From Ruminococcus sp. UBA4275 (GTDB lineage Bacteria; Bacillota; Clostridia; Oscillospirales; Ruminococcaceae), in assembly GCA_002395085.1 (NCBI GenBank), contig DGVV01000147.1:1-32676 (forward strand): 32,676 nucleotides of DNA, given 5' to 3'. The notes below the pieces were generated by a model, which saw only the letters and a list, made by a program, of their open reading frames with translations, was not told the DNA's origin and did not search any database. Positions 7,573-13,067 of this stretch are shown piece after piece. Both the position numbers and the translations under genes were made by a program. Each line of letters starts with the position of its first letter. Within the stretch, counting starts at the first letter, position 1.

Positions 7573-7618
7573 CGCCGCACTCTGGGATTATGATTTCCCG
7601 GGGTGCGGCGTTTTTTTT
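7573..7618 (+). terminator. Terminator of the integrase gene
   Basis: CGCCGCAC (7573-7580) pairs with GTGCGGCG (7603-7610), with an inner GGGA/TCCC stem and a run of eight T immediately after. It begins six bases after the integrase stop. Confidence 0.93.
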
Positions 7619-7636
7619 GTTTTATAGGGACGATTT

Positions 7637-7705
7637 GGCTCACTTCGGTGAGCCGCTATTTTTTGTCCTTTTTGTCTTGATGAAATGAGAGGATTATGGT
7701 ATAAT
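7637..7705 (+). repeat. Terminator-promoter repeat R1
   Basis: First of four near-identical modules. The hairpin GGCTCAC-TTCG-GTGAGCC (7637-7654) with a T-run is followed by a conserved stretch to the promoter: TTGATG (7677-7682), 17-nt spacer, TATAAT (7700-7705) with a TGG extended -10. R1 is the most diverged copy (GTCTTGATGAAATGAGAGG where the others have GACTTGATGAAATGGAAGG), and its left flank is unlike R2 and R3. It drives the membrane-protein gene at 7743. Confidence 0.88.
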
Positions 7706-7742
7706 AATCCTGTTAGCATAAAAGAGAAACGGAGGGGAATGT

Positions 7743-8183
7743 ATGCTCTTTCTGTTATCAAATCTATGGCTGCTGTATTTGATATCGCTGGTGCTGATGT
7801 TTGTCGTGATACTCATCGTAGATCACGGCGGCATTGACGCGCTGATTGCCGCTGCGGTGCTGGAACTGATTCCGATTCTCGGTCTTTGGTGTGTCCGCAG
7901 CGGATATATGGTTCCGGCAGTTGTGATTGCTGTTCTGTGCTGTATCGCAGGACTGGCTGGGGCTTTGGTTCTGTTGTTGGCAATATTCACGCTTGAGCTG
8001 AAAATGATCGTTGGCGGAATCATCACAGTCGTGTCAGTTTTCCTTTCCGTTTCAGATTGTGCGAAGGTGTTCCCTGAACAAAATTTGCAGGCCTTTCTGA
8101 CTGCTGCCTGCATCAGCGGTATGCTGGGTGTAATTTTTGTTTTGTGGTATTTAATGGAATTAGGAAAAGGTATGAGCGGATAA
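7743..8183 (+). CDS. Cargo 1: small integral membrane protein
   Basis: 146 aa; the ATG has ACGGAGGGGAATGT before it. The protein is almost entirely hydrophobic, with about five membrane segments (residues 2-26, 33-49, 55-84, 88-103, 117-139) and only short polar loops (VDHGGID, SDCAKVFPEQN). No enzyme or transporter motif is recognisable. It is the only gene between repeats R1 and R2, so it is an independent transcription unit with its own promoter and a terminator hairpin 13 nt after the stop. Small membrane proteins in phage cargo often act in superinfection exclusion or immunity, but nothing in the sequence proves that here. Confidence 0.7.
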   Translation: MLFLLSNLWLLYLISLVLMFVVILIVDHGGIDALIAAAVLELIPILGLWCVRSGYMVPAVVIAVLCCIAGLAGALVLLLAIFTLELKMIVGGIITVVSVFLSVSDCAKVFPEQNLQAFLTAACISGMLGVIFVLWYLMELGKGMSG

Positions 8184-8196
8184 TTGCTTCCGCTGC

Positions 8197-8266
8197 GGCT
8201 CACTTCGGTGAGCCGCTATTTTTTTGTCCGTTTTGACTTGATGAAATGGAAGGATTATGGTATAAT
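8197..8266 (+). repeat. Terminator-promoter repeat R2
   Basis: Hairpin GGCTCAC-TTCG-GTGAGCC (8197-8214), T-run, TTGATG (8238-8243), 17-nt spacer, TATAAT (8261-8266) with extended -10 TGG. The homology with R3 extends left of the hairpin (GCTTCC-GCTGC at 8186-8196). It ends the cargo 1 transcript and starts cargo 2. Confidence 0.9.
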
Positions 8267-8353
8267 GGTATGGCACGAAACACTGAATATACTATATGAT
8301 AATACAGGCGATTGTAAAAGCAGAAACCGGCAAGAAGTAAGGAGAAAGAAAAT

Positions 8354-9028
8354 ATGGTTCAGGTAACAATAAAAGGCGAAGATTATTCCGTCAAAGGTAC
8401 ATTTGATTTCGGCTATATCGGGCTGTTTCGGGACAAACAGATCGACCTCTACAATTTGGAGGAATCTGTTCTGGTTCCGGAGGAATACCGCGAAGGAGAA
8501 CTGTGGGACAGAGCGGCAAAGACTTTCGGGATCAATGGAACATCGGACGAAGCAGTTTCCGAAGCACTGACACTTTATATCAACAACTTTGAAGCAAAAG
8601 TGCAGAAGCATATCCGGGAAATCAATAATAACCTCATTGCGAAAATGGCGGAACAGTGGGAAGACTGCGGAACACCGTTTTGGGAGGCAAGCGATAAGCT
8701 GTTTCTGCCGGAGCACATGGCGGAATTTGAGGCAATTCATGAAACAGACGAGTTTGACAGTACGATTTCGCGAATCGTGGTTAACTATATCGACAAGCCG
8801 AATAACGGCACCAAGGAAAAGATCGACGCGGAAGCAGCAATGCGGCGGCTATTCCCGCAGTTTGACTGGGACAAATTTCTCAGCAATATGAAGCCGCACT
8901 GTGTATGCCCTGAATTTAACGGCAATATGGGCTTTTGTATCAATGACGGATTCGGTTCACATATTTTTTGCTCTGCGGTTGCCGAACTGGATGAGGAACT
9001 GCGGTTTCTTCGCTGGGACAATATGTAA
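8354..9028 (+). CDS. Cargo 2: uncharacterised 224-residue protein
   Basis: The ATG follows AAGGAGAAAGAAAAT. I do not recognise the family. The N-terminus is beta-rich (VQVTIKGEDYSVKGTFDFGY), the middle is a long charged helical region (residues about 60 to 150), and the C-terminal 40 residues contain four cysteines (PHCVCPEFNGNMGFCIND and IFCSAV) with no clear zinc-finger spacing. There is no signal peptide or membrane segment, so it is probably cytoplasmic. Its style resembles DUF proteins found among immunity and defence islands of Firmicutes. It is the sole gene between R2 and R3, with an 87-nt 5' leader after the -10 box. GC content is visibly lower than in genes after 11630, consistent with acquisition. 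Confidence 0.7.
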   Translation: MVQVTIKGEDYSVKGTFDFGYIGLFRDKQIDLYNLEESVLVPEEYREGELWDRAAKTFGINGTSDEAVSEALTLYINNFEAKVQKHIREINNNLIAKMAEQWEDCGTPFWEASDKLFLPEHMAEFEAIHETDEFDSTISRIVVNYIDKPNNGTKEKIDAEAAMRRLFPQFDWDKFLSNMKPHCVCPEFNGNMGFCINDGFGSHIFCSAVAELDEELRFLRWDNM

Positions 9029-9096
9029 ATAATTACAGAACGCCTTCGAAATTCGTGGCAAAAAGGTTACGGAGGCAGTATGATGCTTCCAGCTGC

Positions 9097-9166
9097 GGCT
9101 CACTTCGGTGAGCCGTTATTTTTTTGCCCGTATTGACTTGATGAAATGGAAGGATTATGGTATAAT
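9097..9166 (+). repeat. Terminator-promoter repeat R3
   Basis: Hairpin GGCTCAC-TTCG-GTGAGCC (9097-9114), T-run, TTGATG (9138-9143), 17-nt spacer, TATAAT (9161-9166), extended -10. The left flank GCTTCCAGCTGC (9085-9096) matches that of R2 with one extra base. It separates cargo 2 from cargo 3. Confidence 0.9.
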
Positions 9167-9206
9167 TGTATGGTAAGAAAACCTGAATGAACGGAGCAAC
9201 GATACA

Positions 9207-9638
9207 GTGAAAAAAATATATGCATGGGAACCGTGGTTCTTTATCGTGTTTGGTCTGTTTCATCTTCACAGAGTCTGGGCATTGCTTGACAGAGAATCTT
9301 ATGCAGCGTTTTGGATGGGGATCTTGAACAGCAAAGGTGCAGCATATTTCCTGATCATGGGAGTGCTTGCGGCACTATGTGTCACTGGGATCATAGCTTT
9401 TTTCAAGAACAGGAAACAAAATTTTTGGTGGAGATGGGTATACATTTTCGGCGGGGGCTATGTCCTGTTCGATTTGTTTGCCATCGCAACGGGACTGAAT
9501 CTATGGAGCCGCTTGCTGCAAATGATGTTTGACACCGTCTCACCGTACTGGAATGCAGTCTGGTCATTCTTTATTGTTCTTGGTGGATTGTCTTTCTCAT
9601 TAGGCGTATTTTTGTTATATAAGAGAAAGCAGAAATGA
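9207..9638 (+). CDS. Cargo 3a: four-helix membrane protein
   Basis: 143 aa from a GTG at 9207, preceded by ACGGAGCAAC; no better ATG exists nearby. Four membrane segments are predicted at about residues 8-26, 44-64, 73-93 and 112-136, with aromatic-rich ends (WEPWFFIVFGLFHLHRVW) and a basic cytoplasmic tail (YKRKQK). No family is recognised. The gene overlaps the first possible ATG of the next reading frame, and the DJ-1-like start at 9653 lies 15 nt downstream, so the two form a small operon under R3. A link between this membrane protein and the stress-type DJ-1 protein is possible but not shown. Confidence 0.7.
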   Translation: MKKIYAWEPWFFIVFGLFHLHRVWALLDRESYAAFWMGILNSKGAAYFLIMGVLAALCVTGIIAFFKNRKQNFWWRWVYIFGGGYVLFDLFAIATGLNLWSRLLQMMFDTVSPYWNAVWSFFIVLGGLSFSLGVFLLYKRKQK

Positions 9639-9652
9639 GAGGTGCTGCAGAT

Positions 9653-10213
9653 ATGAATGTATTACTGTTTCTCGCAAATGGCTTTGAAACAATGGAAGCA
9701 AGTGTGTTTGTCGATATTATGGGCTGGGCAGGCATTAAAGTCACAACCTGTGCTATGCGAAAAACCATTACAAGCACTTTCGGTGTATCGGTCAATGCGG
9801 ATATTTTGATAAGTGATGTTTGCATTGACGATTATGATGCACTGGCTATTCCCGGTGGATTTGAAGAATACGGATTCTATGAAGACGCTTTTTCTGAGCA
9901 GGCAGTCAAGCTCATCAACGAATTCAACGACCGTGGCAAACTGATCGCTACAATCTGCGTTGCAGCACTTGCACTCGGAAACAGTGGCATATTGAACGGC
10001 AAGAGGGCTACTACTTATCATCTGAACAACGGTCACAGACAGAAACAGCTCGCAGAATATGGCGCGATTGTTGTGAATGAGCCGGTAGTAAGGACGGAGA
10101 ATATCATCACCTCATACTGTCCGCAGACCGGACCGGCGGTGGCATTCCTACTGCTGGAAGAACTGGTGGGGGCAGAACAAATGCAGAAAACAAAGACTGC
10201 TATGGGATTCTGA
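9653..10213 (+). CDS. Cargo 3b: DJ-1/PfpI (ThiJ) family protein
   Basis: 186 aa from the ATG at 9653, chosen because GAGAGGTG lies upstream and the family starts directly with the first beta strand (MNVLLFLANGFETMEA). Family landmarks are FETMEA carrying the conserved Glu, the IPGGFEEY loop, the nucleophile elbow GKLIATICVAALALG with the Cys, then GILNGKRATTYH and the C-terminal TSYCPQTGPAVAFLLLEEL. DJ-1 proteins act as glyoxalase/deglycase-like enzymes, chaperones or redox sensors; the substrate cannot be read from the sequence. The length is normal for the family. It is the second gene of the R3 cassette, and R4 follows 13 nt after its stop. Confidence 0.88.
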   Translation: MNVLLFLANGFETMEASVFVDIMGWAGIKVTTCAMRKTITSTFGVSVNADILISDVCIDDYDALAIPGGFEEYGFYEDAFSEQAVKLINEFNDRGKLIATICVAALALGNSGILNGKRATTYHLNNGHRQKQLAEYGAIVVNEPVVRTENIITSYCPQTGPAVAFLLLEELVGAEQMQKTKTAMGF

Positions 10214-10226
10214 ATGTTTTCCTATA

Positions 10227-10298
10227 CGGCTCACTTGAAGTGAGCCGCTATTTTTTTGCCCGTATTGACTTGATGAAATGGAAGGATTATGGTATAAT
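10227..10298 (+). repeat. Terminator-promoter repeat R4
   Basis: The hairpin here is CGGCTCACTT-G-AAGTGAGCCG (10227-10247). The loop differs from the TTCG of R1-R3, yet the stem is kept and even extended by compensating bases, which argues for selection on the RNA or single-stranded structure. It is followed by a T-run, TTGATG (10270-10275), 17-nt spacer and TATAAT (10293-10298). It ends cargo 3 and drives cargo 4. Confidence 0.9.
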
Positions 10299-10324
10299 GA
10301 TAGAAAAGACTACGGGGGGCAAAT

Positions 10325-11071
10325 ATGAGATTTCATACTTTTGGCAGTGATACGAACAAAGCAATCGTACTGATTCACGGTATGCTGAATCCGTGGCAAC
10401 TATGGCAGCAGGCAGTTGATGCATTCTCGGACGAATTCTATGTTGTTGTACCGGAGCTTGATGCACATACAGAGGACGAGCCAAGCAAGTTTGATACAAT
10501 CGAAAAGGAAGCAGAGCAGATCAGGCAGTATCTTTGTGATCATTGCAGCGGCAACGTATATGCGATATGCGGGCTTTCTATGGGAGGCAGAATTGCTGCA
10601 ACACTTGCATCTCTTCCGGGGATTACAACAGAGAATCTGGTTCTGGACGGTGCTCCGTTACTTCCTATGCCGAAGCTGTTGGTCAGCTTCATGAAGAAAA
10701 GCTATCTCAGTATTATCCGTAAATCCAAGCAGCGTGATCCGAAAGTGCTTGAAAGCGCAAAGAAGGATTTCCTTCCTGACGCACTCATCCCGGACTTTCT
10801 CAAAATTGCTGATAACATGGAGGAGCAGTCTATCAGAAATATGCTTGACAGCGTATTCAGCAGCTTTACAATTAAGAAGTACGATTGCAGGATACTGTTT
10901 ATGCATGGAACAAAGGGCAATGAATCCGTCTCAAAAAAGGCGGCAATTAAACTGAAAGCTGTTAATCCGCAAACGGAGATACGATGTTTCAACGGTTATG
11001 CCCATGCGCAGCTTGCCAGCTTTGAGGCGGAAAAGTGGATTGATGAGGTTCAGCGCTTTTTAAATCATTAA
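10325..11071 (+). CDS. Cargo 4a: alpha/beta hydrolase
   Basis: 248 aa; the ATG is preceded by ACGGGGGGC. The fold is shown by IVLIHGMLNPWQLW (oxyanion HG), the nucleophile elbow CGLSMGGRIAA (Ser), ILFMHGTKGNESVSKKAA (strand with the acid region) and the C-terminal GYAHAQL carrying the catalytic His. The middle (about residues 130 to 190) is a charged lid (KKSYLSIIRKSKQRD). All triad positions appear filled, so it should be active as an esterase, lipase or peptidase of unknown substrate. It is the first gene after R4, and a small basic-protein gene follows 40 nt downstream. Confidence 0.88.
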   Translation: MRFHTFGSDTNKAIVLIHGMLNPWQLWQQAVDAFSDEFYVVVPELDAHTEDEPSKFDTIEKEAEQIRQYLCDHCSGNVYAICGLSMGGRIAATLASLPGITTENLVLDGAPLLPMPKLLVSFMKKSYLSIIRKSKQRDPKVLESAKKDFLPDALIPDFLKIADNMEEQSIRNMLDSVFSSFTIKKYDCRILFMHGTKGNESVSKKAAIKLKAVNPQTEIRCFNGYAHAQLASFEAEKWIDEVQRFLNH

Positions 11072-11111
11072 CAGCGTGAAAAAATCCATCAGCATGATTG
11101 GAGGGTTCACC

Positions 11112-11342
11112 ATGTCGCACAGTAAAGAGATAAAAAAGCCGAAGAAAAAGCCCAAAGGAACTACATATCACAAGCATGAAAAAGACTGTTCGGATCCCGT
11201 GGATGTTGTTCAGGTCGCACCCGGATTCTGGGAAGTCCATGAATACGGTGAACGCTCAACAACTACTCTGGGTACATTCAACAGCAGAGATGAAGCAGAT
11301 GCTTCCAAACACAGACTGATTAAGAAGCCGAAGCATGAGTAG
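11112..11342 (+). CDS. Cargo 4b: small basic DUF2188-like protein
   Basis: 76 aa from the ATG at 11112, which has GGAGGG 6 nt upstream; the upstream in-frame GTG lacks a ribosome site. The first 30 residues are a lysine-rich tail (SKEIKKPKKKPKGTTYHKH). The remainder (VVQVAPGFWEVHEYGER, then TLGTFNSRDEADASKHRL) has the pattern of the DUF2188 fold: a two-stranded sheet with G-x-W-x-V followed by a helix of the T-x-x-E-A type. The function is unknown. It ends the cargo region, and no fifth terminator-promoter repeat follows it. Confidence 0.6.
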   Translation: MSHSKEIKKPKKKPKGTTYHKHEKDCSDPVDVVQVAPGFWEVHEYGERSTTTLGTFNSRDEADASKHRLIKKPKHE

Positions 11343-11359
11343 TATAGTTCACAGGCGCT

Positions 11360-11492
11360 TTAGTAGTAAAACACATACGCCTTAGTAGTAAAACGGTAGT
11401 AATCGCATCACTACAATCCGCAGTTTATGCGGAAACTCCGCCATAATCCTTAGTAGTAATTTTTCTGATTTCTACTACGTTTTTACTACTAA
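11360..11492 (+). repeat. TTAGTAGTAAAAC repeat cluster, candidate attachment/recombinase-binding region
   Basis: Two exact direct copies of TTAGTAGTAAAAC lie at 11360-11372 and 11382-11394, spaced 22 bp start to start (about two helical turns). A partial copy TTAGTAGTAA is at 11450-11459 and an inverted copy GTTTTTACTACTAA at 11479-11492; a related TCTACTACGT is at 11471-11480. A 6-bp hairpin TCCGCA/TGCGGA (11417-11433) lies between them. The stretch 11343-11629 holds no gene and marks the change from AT-richer cargo to GC-richer chromosomal genes. Short direct plus inverted repeats at an element border resemble arm and core sites of tyrosine recombinases; the assignment is inferred. Confidence 0.5.
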
Positions 11493-11629
11493 CGACTACC
11501 GAGATATGCAGATTTATGCCGAGTTACGCCGATTTCACCCCGTTCTGTCAAAATGGGTGTAAGAAAAATGAACGTCGCATAAGTCCGCATAACACGGCAA
11601 AATATGGCATTTCAGGAGGGGAAAATAGC

Positions 11630-12106
11630 ATGATTCGTGTGATGTTCGTATGCCACGGCAACATCTGCCGCAGCCCGATGGCTGAAATGGTCATGAAAGA
11701 ACTGGTGCGGCGCCGCGGGATCGCAGACCGGTTTGAGATTGCATCCGGGGCAACCAGCACAGAAGAAATCTGGGGTGGCCGCGGCAACCCCATTTACCCG
11801 CCCGCGCAGGAAGAAATGAAACGCCGCGGGATTCCGTTCTCGCAACATCACGCGGTACAGATCCGGCGCAGCGACGCCGACTATTATGATCTGCTGATCG
11901 GCATGGACAGTGCCAACATCCGGAATATGCAGCGAATACTGGGCAGCGGGGCTGCCGGCAAAATACGAAAGCTGCTGGATTTCACAGCACGCGGCGGCGA
12001 TGTGGCAGATCCGTGGTACAGTGGAAACTTTGCAAAAGCTTATGACGATATTGCGGAAGGCTGCGAAGGACTTCTGCGGTATCTGGAACAGGAGGCATAT
12101 TTGTGA
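11630..12106 (+). CDS. Low-molecular-weight protein tyrosine phosphatase
   Basis: 158 aa from the ATG at 11630, which follows CAGGAGGGGAAAATAGC. The P-loop VCHGNICRSPMAE near the N-terminus is the C-x5-R-S signature of the family, and the acid-loop motif ADPWYSGNF supplies the catalytic Asp. The segment GIPFSQHHAVQI-SDADYYDLLIGMD is typical of bacterial members. The enzyme dephosphorylates tyrosine (or arginine) residues on cytoplasmic proteins and often acts with a partner kinase, which is not nearby. It overlaps the next gene by 4 nt (GTGA). It is the first gene past the candidate element border. Confidence 0.93.
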   Translation: MIRVMFVCHGNICRSPMAEMVMKELVRRRGIADRFEIASGATSTEEIWGGRGNPIYPPAQEEMKRRGIPFSQHHAVQIRRSDADYYDLLIGMDSANIRNMQRILGSGAAGKIRKLLDFTARGGDVADPWYSGNFAKAYDDIAEGCEGLLRYLEQEAYL

Positions 12107-12513
12107 TACGTAATATTTGCAGGGATACTTTTCTGCTTTCGCGCAAAGCACTGCCGGCAACTGCTGAAGATCTTCCGACGGCTTTTGATCTGCGGGATAC
12201 ACTCATGGCACACGCTGCGGGATGCGTCGGAATGGCGGCAAACATGATCGGTGAAAACAAACGTATCATCGTGATTATGGCTAACCGTCTCCCGCTGGTA
12301 ATGCTCAATCCGGAAATCCTGTCATGCAGCGGGAAATATGAGACAACGGAAGGCTGCCTTTCGCTGGATGGTGTCCGGAAAACGGTACGGTACAAGCAGA
12401 TCACGGTGAGCTGGCAGGATATGAATATGCGGCGGCAGAAACGGAGTTTCGAAGGATTTCCGGCGCAGATCATTCAGCATGAAATCGACCATCTGAACGG
12501 CATTCTCATCTGA
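12103..12513 (+). CDS. Peptide deformylase-like metalloenzyme
   Basis: 136 aa from a GTG overlapping the preceding TGA; AGGAGG lies 8 nt upstream. Motif II (EGCLSLDG) and motif III (HEIDHLNGILI) carry the metal-binding Cys and two His plus the catalytic Glu. Motif I reads VGMAANMIG, where classical deformylases have GLAAPQIG or GLAANQIG, so the conserved Gln that contacts the substrate carbonyl is Met here. The protein is short and lacks a C-terminal extension. It probably removes formyl groups from nascent Met or from some other N-formyl substrate; it is more likely an accessory paralogue than the essential housekeeping enzyme. It is co-transcribed with the phosphatase and ends at a bidirectional terminator. 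Confidence 0.85.
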   Translation: MIRNICRDTFLLSRKALPATAEDLPTAFDLRDTLMAHAAGCVGMAANMIGENKRIIVIMANRLPLVMLNPEILSCSGKYETTEGCLSLDGVRKTVRYKQITVSWQDMNMRRQKRSFEGFPAQIIQHEIDHLNGILI

Positions 12514-12531
12514 TGGAAGCAATATACAATA

Positions 12532-12568
12532 AAAAATGCATTGTCTCGCCTGAAGACAATGCATTTTT
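12532..12568. terminator. Bidirectional terminator between convergent genes
   Basis: A perfect 15-bp inverted repeat, AAAAATGCATTGTCT (12532-12546) and AGACAATGCATTTTT (12554-12568), with a 7-nt loop CGCCTGA. The flanking A and T runs give a U-tract on either strand, so it serves both the deformylase gene and the convergent HIRAN gene. Confidence 0.95.
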
Positions 12569-12572
12569 CATT

Positions 12573-13067
12573 TTATTTCAGAACGTCCGTGCCATGCAGC
12601 ACAATGCGCATCTGCACAAACAGAACACCCTGTTTGACATAGCGGCTGCGATCCCGGAACTGCTCAATATACGATGCTTTAACCGCTGAAATGACAGCCT
12701 GACCGGAATCAAAAAGCGGTGCAAGACAATTGCAAAGCTCTGCGGAAAGCGTACCAAGCGTTTTGCCTTTCACAGTAAAAAGCTCGAAATTATTGGCGTT
12801 ATAGGGATTATCTGCATCCCGCCGCAGCACAAGGACATCTCCTTCTGAAACCTTCTCCAGATGTCTGCTGCGATTCTCATAGCGCAGACCCTTCACCTCT
12901 GCGCAAAGAGTCACGCTGTTTTTGGACACATCCACGATACCGTCATACTGCGCAAGATTTTCCGTATTTCCGGGATCATACGCAAACGGATCAATCGAAT
13001 CAGCACGAAGATGTTTCTGATGATACGCCTCTGCAAGCGCAAGAAAAGCCTGCAATTCCGCCGTCAT
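12573..13067 (-). CDS. HIRAN domain protein
   Basis: 164 aa from the ATG at 13067, preceded by GGGAGGGAGTGTC; the start overlaps the stop of the ParB-like gene by 4 nt (ATGA). Residues about 50 to 150 form a HIRAN-type beta barrel (VTLCAEVKGLRYENRSRHLE, VLVLRRDADNPYNANNFELF, KTLGTLSAELCNCLAPL), with the DNPYNAN-type motif followed by G-LSAELC. HIRAN domains bind 3' single-stranded DNA ends, as in human HLTF, and in bacteria occur singly or fused to nucleases and helicases. The N-terminal 45 residues are helical. It is the last gene of the four-gene cluster, so a DNA-end-recognition role in that system is inferred. Confidence 0.82.
   Translation of the reverse strand: MTAELQAFLALAEAYHQKHLRADSIDPFAYDPGNTENLAQYDGIVDVSKNSVTLCAEVKGLRYENRSRHLEKVSEGDVLVLRRDADNPYNANNFELFTVKGKTLGTLSAELCNCLAPLFDSGQAVISAVKASYIEQFRDRSRYVKQGVLFVQMRIVLHGTDVLK

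Noticed and set aside
7670..7705. TTGACT (in R2-R4) as the -35 box of the repeated promoter.
   Set aside because: It lies 22 nt from the TATAAT; TTGATG just downstream has the ideal 17-nt spacing and is present in all four copies including R1.
7637..10298. The four 70-bp repeats as a CRISPR-like array.
   Set aside because: The intervals (about 490 to 1060 bp) contain whole genes and the repeats hold promoters; there are no short uniform spacers or cas genes.
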